A DNA stretch of 64,000 nt from positions 1,309,130 through 1,373,129 of the forward strand of contig NZ_RCNS01000003.1 in NCBI RefSeq assembly GCF_009725995.1. The letters are read 5' to 3'. This document shows, piece after piece, positions 26,062 to 33,847 of the stretch. The translations under genes were made by a program, and so were the position numbers. The notes beneath the pieces were generated by a model, which was given only the letters and a program-made list of their open reading frames with translations, was not told the origin of the DNA and made no database searches. This DNA comes from Zobellia laminariae (GTDB lineage: Bacteria > Bacteroidota > Bacteroidia > Flavobacteriales > Flavobacteriaceae). Position 1 is the stretch's first letter, and each line of letters opens with the position of its first letter.

Positions 26062-27231
26062 CTACCCTAACGCCTGTTTAACGTCGGCAATAATATCATC
26101 TATATGTTCTAGACCTACGGAGACACGTACCATGCCGTCTGTAATGCCCGTTTCCGCTCTTTCTTCTACGGAAAGCTTACTATGAGTAGTAGAGGCAGGA
26201 TGCGTTACTATACTACGTGCATCACCCAAGTTAGCCGAAAGCGATAACATTTTTATAGAGTCGAAAAACTTTTGTCCGGCTTGTAGTCCACCCTTAATCT
26301 CAAAGGCTACTACACACCCACCGGCTTTCATCTGCTTTTTAGCAATTTCATATTTAGGATGCGATTTTAAAAATGGATATTTAACCCAATTTACTTTATC
26401 ATTAGCTTCTAAAAATTCCGCTAATTTCAATGCATTCTCACAATGACGGTCAACACGAACAGCAAGTGTCTCTAAACTTTTAGAAAGTACCCAAGCATTA
26501 AAAGGAGACAATGCCGGCCCAGTAATACGAGAGAAACGATATACTTTATCAATTAATTCTTTTGACCCCACGGTAATACCTGCAAGTACACGTCCTTGTC
26601 CGTCCATTAATTTGGTTCCAGAGTGGATTACCAAGTCTGCTCCAAATTTAATAGGCTGTTGCAAGTAAGGAGATGCAAAGCAATTGTCTATCACCAAAAT
26701 TAGATTATGCTTTTTTGCAATCTTTCCTAGAGCTTCCAAATCCAGTATATCTACACCTGGGTTAGTAGGAGACTCTGCGTATATAATTTTGGTCTTTGGT
26801 GTAATCAATGCTTCAATTCCCTCTAAATCATCAATCTTAAAATACGTGTGATCAATATTCCATTTCGGAAAAAAATTGGTAAACAACGAATGCGTTGAAC
26901 CAAAAATATTCCGTGCAGATAGTACATGGTCTCCACTATCTAAAAGTGCAGCCAACGTAGAAAATACAGCAGCCATACCTGAAGCAAAGGCAAACCCATT
27001 TTCGGCACCTTCCATCTGGCATACCTTCTCTATGAATTCAGATGAATTCGGATTTGAATAACGAGAGTAGATATTTCTTTCTTTCTCTTCCGCAAACGAA
27101 GCTCGCATATCTTCTGCATCTTCAAACACAAAACTAGAAGTCATGTACATTGGTACAGAGTGCTCTAGGTTTTTAGTGCGTTCTAACTGTGTTCGAATGG
27201 CGTTCGTTTCAAATTTCTTTTCCATGATCAT
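26062..27231 (-). CDS. metZ: Cys/Met metabolism PLP enzyme, probably O-succinylhomoserine sulfhydrylase-type
   Basis: 389 residues of the cystathionine gamma-synthase superfamily. PLP-lysine motif: VIHSGTKLMDGQGRVLAG; the DGQGR segment resembles MetZ (O-succinylhomoserine sulfhydrylase) rather than MetB. SRYSNPNSSEFIEKV and EHIDDIIADVKQAL are family-typical. It is the last gene of the metY-metX/thrA-metZ operon, 46 bp after the fusion gene. It probably condenses O-acylhomoserine with sulfide or cysteine; the exact acyl donor is uncertain because the partner MetX-like domain is annotated as an acetyltransferase by family resemblance. Two start codons (27231 or 27225) are equally possible. Confidence 0.8.
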   Translation of the reverse strand: MIMEKKFETNAIRTQLERTKNLEHSVPMYMTSSFVFEDAEDMRASFAEEKERNIYSRYSNPNSSEFIEKVCQMEGAENGFAFASGMAAVFSTLAALLDSGDHVLSARNIFGSTHSLFTNFFPKWNIDHTYFKIDDLEGIEALITPKTKIIYAESPTNPGVDILDLEALGKIAKKHNLILVIDNCFASPYLQQPIKFGADLVIHSGTKLMDGQGRVLAGITVGSKELIDKVYRFSRITGPALSPFNAWVLSKSLETLAVRVDRHCENALKLAEFLEANDKVNWVKYPFLKSHPKYEIAKKQMKAGGCVVAFEIKGGLQAGQKFFDSIKMLSLSANLGDARSIVTHPASTTHSKLSVEERAETGITDGMVRVSVGLEHIDDIIADVKQALG

Positions 27232-27277
27232 GTAATTTACAGAAAGAGAACTTTCTCTACTGTTTCAATTTTATAAT

Positions 27278-30200
27278 TTATCCTTTTTCGGCTATTCTGA
27301 GGATATCCCCAAAAACACCTCTTGCCGTAACCGCGGCACCTGCTCCTGCCCCTTGAATCACCAATGGATTCTCACCATAAGATTCCGTATAAATCTCAAT
27401 TATAGAGTCAGAACCTTTTACTTGTCCTAATGCACTTTCTTTTGGCACAGAAACAAGTTTAACGTCTAATATACCTTTCTCTTCTTGAAGGTTTCCGTGT
27501 AAATCGCCCACATATCGTAATACATGACCTGGTTTCTGATTCTTTTTAATTCCGTTGAACTTCGCATCTACCAAATCTAGGTTGTCAAGAAAATGGTTTA
27601 CATCGCCATCTCTCAATTCTTCCGGTATTAGGTTTTCAATATGTATATCAGAAAACTCATTGCTCAAATCCAATTCTCTTGCAAGAATTAACAGCTTTCT
27701 GCCTACGTCATTACCTGAAAGGTCTTCACGTGGATCTGGCTCCGTAAAGCCGCTTTTCATTGCCGCCCTTAATATGTTCGAAAATGGCTCTTCGCTCTCA
27801 GAAAAAGTATTGAAAATATAACTTAGCGAGCCCGAGAACACACCTTTAATTCCTGTGATATTTTCACCTGAAAGATGCAATAAACGTATGGTATCTATTA
27901 ACGGGAGACCTGCCCCTACATTAGTTTCATACAAGTATTGCTTCTGATGTTTATCCAGCTCTTCTCGTAATAACTGATAATAATCAAAGCCTAGGGTGTT
28001 CGCTATTTTATTGGACGAAACAATATCAAAACCATTTTCTACGAATTCAAAATAATGCGCTACAAAATCACTGTTTGCCGTATTATCTACAATAATCAAG
28101 TTTTCTAAATGGTGCTCTTTTGTATAGGCAATAACATCTTCAACTTTATAAGCTATGCCTTTATCTTCAATAGCGGATTTCCAGTTTTTAGGAATTCCCT
28201 TTTTATTCAATAAAATCTTTCTAGAATTGGCTACAGCAAAAACATTCAGGTCTATACCTTTTCGTTTTTGAATGGTTTTAGTGGATTTTAAGATTTGGTC
28301 GATAAGCGTTCCACCAACATTTCCGTGACCAAAAATGACCAAGTTCACTTTTTTGCTAATTCCAAAAATCTGACCGTGCATTACATTCAATGCTTTATTC
28401 AAGTCCGATTTTCTAAGCACAAGACTCACGTTCTTGCCAGACACCGTGTTATTAAAAAGTAGCGGTGCAATCTGGTTTTTAATCAAGGAGTTGTACGGTC
28501 TATGGAACGTACTCAAATCCTGACCCACAATTGATATGACCGAAACCTCATCCAAAACGGTAATCATATTAATATCCTTAGACTGGTAATCGCTTTCAAA
28601 CTCTCTATCTAAAGCGCGTTTGGCTTCTAGTGCTTGATCTGCATTTACAACCAATCCAATACCTCGCTCAGAAGAACCTTGCGAAATAATACTAACGCTT
28701 ATATTACTTTTTTGCAGTGCGCTAAAAATACGGGCATCCACCCCTACTTTACCCAAAAGACCTCTCCCCTCTACATTAATTAAGGATACATTTTCAATAA
28801 CAGATAGCGATTTAATACCACCCTCTTCGGTCTTTGCACTTATTAATGTGCCTTCATTATCATTGTTGAACGTATTTAAAATACGTAGTGGAATATTTTT
28901 CTCTAGTAGTGGAATAATGGTTTTGGCATGCAAAATAGTTGCACCAAAATTAGCTAGCTCATTAGCCTCCCCATAAGAAAGGTGAGAGATACGTTTAGCA
29001 TCTGACACCAAATCAGGATTAGCCGTGTAAATACCATCTACATGCGTATAATTCTGAAGCTCTTCTGCGTTCAAGAAATTGGCAAACAACGCTGCAGAAT
29101 AGTTACTACCGTTCCTACCCAAAGTGGTTGTTTCTCCTTTTTCATCAGAAGAAATAAAACCTGTAATAATAGGCACTTCATCTGCCTCTAACTTAGCAAA
29201 CTTTCTTAGCACATTCTCTTTTGACAAAGCTTCATTAACAGAAGCATCACCAAAATTAGAATCGGTTTTTATCAGTTTTCTAGAATCTAGCATTACAGCT
29301 TTTATGCCTTTCCCTATCAATAATTTAGTAACCAATTTCGCAGAAATAAGCTCACCAAAAGCTAATAACTGGTCTTTTATCTTTAGACTATAATCTCCCA
29401 AAAGAGAAACTCCTTCTAGCAATTTTGCTAAATCTTTGAACTCTGCCGAAAGATTAACGTTCTTAAATGTATGCTTCTGATATTTTTCAAAAGCCTCAAA
29501 ATCTTTATAATAGTTTTCGCCATTGGCAGCCTTTTCTAAAATAGCTTCCAATTGATCCGTTCCCTTTGCGCGAGCAGACAGAACTACGGCAATATTTTCA
29601 CCTTCTTTTACCTTGTTAGAAATAATATCCAAGACACGTTCCAAACCTTCTCCATTGGCAAGTGATTTTCCACCAAACTTTAAGACCTTTGCTTGTTTTG
29701 ACTTTCCGTTGGTACTGAAAATTGGCTCCAGTAGCCTTTCCATCTGTTCAAACTCAATTAAAAATGCATCGTGCCCGTGTAGCGAATGTACCTCACCATA
29801 AGTAACGTTACCATTAGCCTGAGCTAAACGCTTAAAGGTTTCTTTATTTTCTTTTGCCGTAAAGAACAAATCAGAATCTACCCCAATTATATGAATGTTT
29901 ACATCACTATTTTGAAGGTCGATAAAATTCTGCTCCCCATCTCTCATGACATCTATAGTCTTGAGTAATTGGTTCATGAGTTTATAGGCCGAAAGCTGAA
30001 AACGTTCTTGCAGTTTTTCTCCATGATGTCTCAACCAGCTCTCCACATTAAAAACCTGAAGCTCTTCATTAGTACTCCTTTTGAAACGTTCTTTAAACGA
30101 TTCCGGTGTACGATAACAAAGCATAGCATGCATACGTGCATCATGAACAGGCTGCTTACTATTTACCAAAAATTGCTCTTGAATCTGACAGTTACCTATC

Positions 30201-30664
30201 AACCAATCCGTAGATTTCCAATCAGATGCCACGGGAATCAAATGTTGCATGATTTTAGGGTTGAGTGCAGCCATTTCCCAGGCAATACCTCCTCCTAAAG
30301 AGCCACCCAAAAGAGCGAACAATTTCGTGATTTCAAGCTTTTGAAGACCCAACAAGAAAATTCTTGCAATATCTCCTGATACGAAATCCTTATAATTATC
30401 GATAATAAATTTATCCTCTCCGTTACCGGGAATATTAAACGATAGTATCGTATATTTTCTGGTATCAATGCACTTGCCCTCCCCAATAAGTGCAGACCAC
30501 CAGCCGCCTTTTCCCGTAACATTAGAGTTACCGGTTAAAGCATGGTTGACCTGTACAATGGGCGCAGTGTGCAATTTTTGACCAAACAACTGATAAGACA
30601 ACTCAATATCTTGAGTCACCCCACTAATTGTGGTATAGTTTGCTAATTTTAAATGATGAAGCAT
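27278..30664 (-). CDS. fusion: homoserine O-acetyltransferase (MetX-like) + aspartate kinase + homoserine dehydrogenase
   Basis: 1128 residues with three enzyme modules. Residues about 1-325: alpha/beta hydrolase acyltransferase with nucleophile Ser122 (LLGGSLGGGIAWEMA), acid in IGVDSDLFF and base in SLHGHDAFL. Residues about 330-770: aspartokinase (VLKFGGKSLANGEGLERV) with ACT-type repeats. Residues about 785-1128: homoserine dehydrogenase (VIFGHGNVGGTL, ETNVGAGLPLIDTIRLLHLSG, GVFSGSLSYIFN). It would catalyse aspartate phosphorylation, semialdehyde reduction and homoserine acylation; only aspartate-semialdehyde dehydrogenase is missing from the path to O-acylhomoserine. The ATG at 30664 is chosen over an upstream GTG. 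It lies between metY and metZ behind a SAM-I riboswitch. Confidence 0.9.
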   Translation of the reverse strand: MLHHLKLANYTTISGVTQDIELSYQLFGQKLHTAPIVQVNHALTGNSNVTGKGGWWSALIGEGKCIDTRKYTILSFNIPGNGEDKFIIDNYKDFVSGDIARIFLLGLQKLEITKLFALLGGSLGGGIAWEMAALNPKIMQHLIPVASDWKSTDWLIGNCQIQEQFLVNSKQPVHDARMHAMLCYRTPESFKERFKRSTNEELQVFNVESWLRHHGEKLQERFQLSAYKLMNQLLKTIDVMRDGEQNFIDLQNSDVNIHIIGVDSDLFFTAKENKETFKRLAQANGNVTYGEVHSLHGHDAFLIEFEQMERLLEPIFSTNGKSKQAKVLKFGGKSLANGEGLERVLDIISNKVKEGENIAVVLSARAKGTDQLEAILEKAANGENYYKDFEAFEKYQKHTFKNVNLSAEFKDLAKLLEGVSLLGDYSLKIKDQLLAFGELISAKLVTKLLIGKGIKAVMLDSRKLIKTDSNFGDASVNEALSKENVLRKFAKLEADEVPIITGFISSDEKGETTTLGRNGSNYSAALFANFLNAEELQNYTHVDGIYTANPDLVSDAKRISHLSYGEANELANFGATILHAKTIIPLLEKNIPLRILNTFNNDNEGTLISAKTEEGGIKSLSVIENVSLINVEGRGLLGKVGVDARIFSALQKSNISVSIISQGSSERGIGLVVNADQALEAKRALDREFESDYQSKDINMITVLDEVSVISIVGQDLSTFHRPYNSLIKNQIAPLLFNNTVSGKNVSLVLRKSDLNKALNVMHGQIFGISKKVNLVIFGHGNVGGTLIDQILKSTKTIQKRKGIDLNVFAVANSRKILLNKKGIPKNWKSAIEDKGIAYKVEDVIAYTKEHHLENLIIVDNTANSDFVAHYFEFVENGFDIVSSNKIANTLGFDYYQLLREELDKHQKQYLYETNVGAGLPLIDTIRLLHLSGENITGIKGVFSGSLSYIFNTFSESEEPFSNILRAAMKSGFTEPDPREDLSGNDVGRKLLILARELDLSNEFSDIHIENLIPEELRDGDVNHFLDNLDLVDAKFNGIKKNQKPGHVLRYVGDLHGNLQEEKGILDVKLVSVPKESALGQVKGSDSIIEIYTESYGENPLVIQGAGAGAAVTARGVFGDILRIAEKG

Positions 30665-30739
30665 ACGACTTATATTAGACCTACACGGCACAATACCAGG
30701 TTAGGTCTTATTAATTTCTAATAGAAAAACTTATGTTGA

Positions 30740-32014
30740 TTAGAGCGCTGCGAAAGCGTTTTCCAAATCTGCTTTTAAATCCTCAATATCTTCCAAACCA
30801 ACTGACAAACGAATTAAATCCTGACCTACGCCTGCTGCTGCCAATTGCTCTGCATTTAACTGCTGATGCGTTGTACTAGCTGGGTGAATAATCAATGATT
30901 TGGTATCGCCAATGTTAGCTAATAGAGAGAAAATCTTGGTAGCATCGGTAACTTTTTTAGCCGCCTCAAAACCTCCTTTTATTCCAAAAGTAACTAATCC
31001 ACTTTGTCCTTTTGGTAGATATTCTTTGGCTAAATCGTAGTACTTACTACTCTTAAGACCTGGGTAATTTACCCATGCCACTTCTTCTCTTCCTTCTAAC
31101 CAAGTGGCCAATTCTAGAGCGTTTACACTGTGTTGCTTGATACGTACATTCAACGTTTCCAAACCTTGAATAATCTGGAATGCATTAAACGGACTCAAAG
31201 CTCCACCAAAATCTCGCAATCCTTCTAATATCAATTTAAAAGTAAAAGCAGCCGCACCTAGAGCTTCGCTATAAACCAAACCGTGGTAACCTGCAGATGG
31301 CTCAGTAAATTCAGGGAATTTTCCGTTAGTCCAATCAAAAGTTCCGGCGTCAATTATAGCTCCACCTAAAGAAGAACCATGACCGCCAATATATTTAGTA
31401 AGTGAATGTATAACCAGGTTAGCACCATGCTCAATAGGATTCAAAAGTGCTGGCGAAGCTACCGTGTTATCTACGATAAAAGGAACCTGTGCCGCTTTAG
31501 CCTGTTTTGAAATTGCTTTCAAATCAAGTACATCCAATTTTGGATTTCCTAGTGATTCTACGAAGAAAGCCCTAGTATTATCTTGTACTACTTTTCCAAA
31601 ACTTTCTGGATCAGATGCATCTACAAAAGTTGTAGTAATTCCTAATCTTGGTAAGGTAACGTTCAATAAATTGAAAGTACCACCGTATAAACTGCTGGAA
31701 GCCACAATATGGTCTCCCGCTTTTAAAAGTGTCAATAAACCTGTAGAAATAGCAGCAGTTCCCGAAGCAAAAACTACAGCTCCTACCCCACCTTCTACGG
31801 CAGCCAATCTATCTTGAAGAATTTGATTGGTAGGGTTGTTCAATCTCGTATATATAAAACCAAGTTCTGCTAACGAAAATAAATTAGCCGCATGGTCCGT
31901 ATCATTAAAAACGTATGATGATGTTTGATAAATAGGCACAGCACGTGTTCCTCCCGTTTGTGCAGGATCATGTCCGGCATGTAATGCGTTGGTTGAGAAT
32001 TTCTGGTCACTCAT
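30740..32014 (-). CDS. metY: O-acetylhomoserine aminocarboxypropyltransferase / sulfhydrylase
   Basis: A 424-residue PLP enzyme that forms homocysteine from O-acetylhomoserine and sulfide. PLP-lysine motif LVIHSLTKYIGGHGSSLGG with the GGAIIDAGTFDW segment typical of MetY; N-terminal FSTNALHAGHDPAQTGGTRAVPIYQTSSYVF. The length (about 425) is longer than MetB/MetZ types, as expected. First gene of the second met operon, 125 nt downstream of a SAM-I aptamer. It links the sulfide made by the cys operon to methionine synthesis. Confidence 0.92.
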   Translation of the reverse strand: MSDQKFSTNALHAGHDPAQTGGTRAVPIYQTSSYVFNDTDHAANLFSLAELGFIYTRLNNPTNQILQDRLAAVEGGVGAVVFASGTAAISTGLLTLLKAGDHIVASSSLYGGTFNLLNVTLPRLGITTTFVDASDPESFGKVVQDNTRAFFVESLGNPKLDVLDLKAISKQAKAAQVPFIVDNTVASPALLNPIEHGANLVIHSLTKYIGGHGSSLGGAIIDAGTFDWTNGKFPEFTEPSAGYHGLVYSEALGAAAFTFKLILEGLRDFGGALSPFNAFQIIQGLETLNVRIKQHSVNALELATWLEGREEVAWVNYPGLKSSKYYDLAKEYLPKGQSGLVTFGIKGGFEAAKKVTDATKIFSLLANIGDTKSLIIHPASTTHQQLNAEQLAAAGVGQDLIRLSVGLEDIEDLKADLENAFAAL

Positions 32015-32138
32015 AATCTTAGATTTTTAATTGTTATTTAAAATAATTAAAAGCCCAACCTTAACTGCGGCCTCGCAATTAGGTAAAATATCAAAAGAGT
32101 TATAAGAAGGCAAAAGATTAGTATGAGTAATCTATTTT

Positions 32139-32247
32139 GTTATCTGTCCCAATATTACAGAGATAGAATGTAGCACCTTCTCTGCACAAAGAGGCAAAGG
32201 GTTGCTAAGGTTTCAAAGGGTCTATTCCCTCCACCTTTCTTGATAAC
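32139..32247 (-). promoter_or_regulatory. SAM-I (S-box) riboswitch of the metY operon
   Basis: Minus strand: P1 GTTATC (32247-32242) with GATAAC (32144-32139), then AAAGGTGGAGGGA, GACCC, TTGAAACCTTAGCAACCC and GGTGCTACATTCTATC as in the first copy. The region between aptamer and metY contains a stable hairpin (32059-32083, CCTAATTGCG/CGCAGTTAAGG) followed by GGGCTTTT, a possible expression-platform terminator. SAM is expected to repress metY-metX/thrA-metZ. Confidence 0.9.
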
Positions 32248-32278
32248 TATTCAATACGTGTTTGAACTTTTGTGAATG

Positions 32279-32311
32279 CAAATATATAGTCGGTGAATTT
32301 AAATTCACCAA
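32279..32311 (-). promoter_or_regulatory. putative promoter of the metY operon with palindromic spacer
   Basis: Minus strand: TTG (32311-32309), 22-bp spacer, TATATTTG (32286-32279), a full match to TAnnTTTG. The spacer contains the perfect palindrome GGTGAATTTAAATTCACC (32292-32309), positioned where a bound repressor would block the polymerase. The transcript would start about 25 nt before the SAM-I aptamer. Confidence 0.55.
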
Positions 32312-32325
32312 CATTTTTGAAAAAT

Positions 32326-33582
32326 TTACAAATTAAAGGCTTTTTTCACCTCATCTACCATGTCTAACTTTTCCCAAGTAAACAATTCTACTTCTTTCTC
32401 AATACGACCGTTGTATGGCGATTCAAAAACCTTGGTGACTGTTCTTGGTTCTTTACCCATATGGCCATAAGCTGCAGATTCTAAATAAATAGGATTACGC
32501 AACTTTAAACGTTCTTCAATTGCATGTGGACGCATATCAAAAAGTGATTTTACCTTCTTGGCAATTTCACCATCAGAAAGGCTTACGTTAGATGTACCGT
32601 ATGTATCAACGTATATAGAAGTAGGCTCTACCACTCCAATAGCATAACTAACCTGCACCAAAATTTCATTGGCAACACCTGCTGCTACCAAATTCTTAGC
32701 TATATGGCGTGCTGCATAAGCGGCACTTCTATCTACCTTACTTGGGTCTTTTCCACTAAAAGCACCACCACCGTGAGCTCCTTTACCACCGTAAGTATCA
32801 ACAATTATTTTTCTTCCCGTAAGTCCGGTATCACCATGAGGCCCACCAATCACAAACTTTCCGGTTGGATTAATGTGATATTTAATCTTATCGTCAAATA
32901 AGTTCTGAGTCGCCTCAGGCAATTGCCCAACAACTCTTGGTATTAAGATCTCTACAAGGTCCTTTTTGATTTTCGCTAACATAACATCATCATCTGCATC
33001 AAAAGCATCATGTTGTGTAGAAATAACAATAGTATCTATTCGCTGAGGCACATTATCATCAGAATACTCAATAGTAACCTGAGATTTGGCATCTGGTCTT
33101 AAGTAATCTATGATTTTACCTTCTCTACGTAAGTCTGCTAAATTCTGAAGAATTTTATGCGAAATATCTAAAGCCAAAGGCATGTAGTTTTCTGTCTCTT
33201 TAGTAGCATAACCGAACATCATACCTTGATCTCCTGCTCCTTGCTGTTCTTTTTGACCGCGATCTACACCTTGGCTAATGTCTTGAGACTGCTCATGAAT
33301 AAGTGAAATAACCCCGCAAGAGTCTCCACTAAACTGATATTCACCTTTGGTATAACCAATTCCATTGATTACATCTCTTGCAATGGTTTGAACATCTAAA
33401 TAAGTATCGCTCTTAACCTCACCGGCTAAAACTACCTGACCTGTAGTAACCAAAGTTTCACAAGCAACCTTACTTTCTGGATCAAAAGCCAAAAAGTAAT
33501 CTAATAAGGCATCGCTTATTTGATCGGCAACTTTATCAGGGTGTCCTTCGCTAACAGATTCGGAAGTAAATAAATATGGCAT
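32326..33582 (-). CDS. metK: S-adenosylmethionine synthetase
   Basis: 418 residues making SAM from methionine and ATP. Signatures: [21 protein letters not shown] at the N-terminus, [12 protein letters not shown] near residue 118, [19 protein letters not shown] near 275. Length is normal. It is separated from metY by the latter's own promoter and riboswitch, and has its own leader of about 160 nt that contains a SAM-II-like element, consistent with product feedback. Confidence 0.96.
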   Translation of the reverse strand: MPYLFTSESVSEGHPDKVADQISDALLDYFLAFDPESKVACETLVTTGQVVLAGEVKSDTYLDVQTIARDVINGIGYTKGEYQFSGDSCGVISLIHEQSQDISQGVDRGQKEQQGAGDQGMMFGYATKETENYMPLALDISHKILQNLADLRREGKIIDYLRPDAKSQVTIEYSDDNVPQRIDTIVISTQHDAFDADDDVMLAKIKKDLVEILIPRVVGQLPEATQNLFDDKIKYHINPTGKFVIGGPHGDTGLTGRKIIVDTYGGKGAHGGGAFSGKDPSKVDRSAAYAARHIAKNLVAAGVANEILVQVSYAIGVVEPTSIYVDTYGTSNVSLSDGEIAKKVKSLFDMRPHAIEERLKLRNPIYLESAAYGHMGKEPRTVTKVFESPYNGRIEKEVELFTWEKLDMVDEVKKAFNL

Positions 33583-33656
33583 AACAAACTTCTATTTTTA
33601 TAAAAGGATTTGAACGAAATGCCAGAAGAAGATGACGTGAAAATATTCAACATCAA

Positions 33657-33733
33657 CTGCTTTAGCATTTTTTTTGTTTCATAGTCTAACTCAGACTTAA
33701 AACAGAGGTTGCAATCAGTCAAATCCCTCCTCT
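33657..33733 (-). promoter_or_regulatory. SAM-II-like riboswitch (long-loop variant) in the metK leader
   Basis: Minus strand: P1 AGAGG (33733-33729) pairs with CCTCT (33708-33704). Between them lies GGGATTTGACTGATTGCAA, with the SAM-II-conserved GATTTG and TTGCAA blocks. After P1 comes an additional small hairpin AGTCT/AGACT, then GAAACAAAAAAAATGCTAAAGCAG with the conserved GCTAAAGC block (33666-33659). Classical SAM-II lacks the extra hairpin; I recall a long-loop SAM-II variant reported from Bacteroidota. It ends 75 nt before the metK ATG. Identification is by motif memory and gene context, not by a covariance model. Confidence 0.75.
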
Positions 33734-33750
33734 TATTTATAACTAGGACG

Positions 33751-33777
33751 CAAAAGTATAAAAAATGTTTAGTTCAA
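33751..33777 (-). promoter_or_regulatory. putative metK promoter
   Basis: Minus strand: TTG (33777-33775), 16-bp spacer, TACTTTTG (33758-33751), a full -7 match. Transcription would begin about 10 nt before the SAM-II-like element. The spacer is slightly short. Confidence 0.45.
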
Positions 33778-33847
33778 TATATTAATATCGTGTTATTTAT
33801 TGCCTCAATTAATAAATAACATAATTAAACCCTCTATTCATTATTAA

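Noticed and set aside
30665..30691. GTG start adding nine residues to the MetX-ThrA fusion
   Set aside because: MLHHLKLANYT is a natural N-terminus for the acyltransferase domain and the ATG is available.
33516..33722. 68-codon frame over the metK start and leader
   Set aside because: It covers the SAM-II-like element and runs out of frame into metK; no homology recognised.
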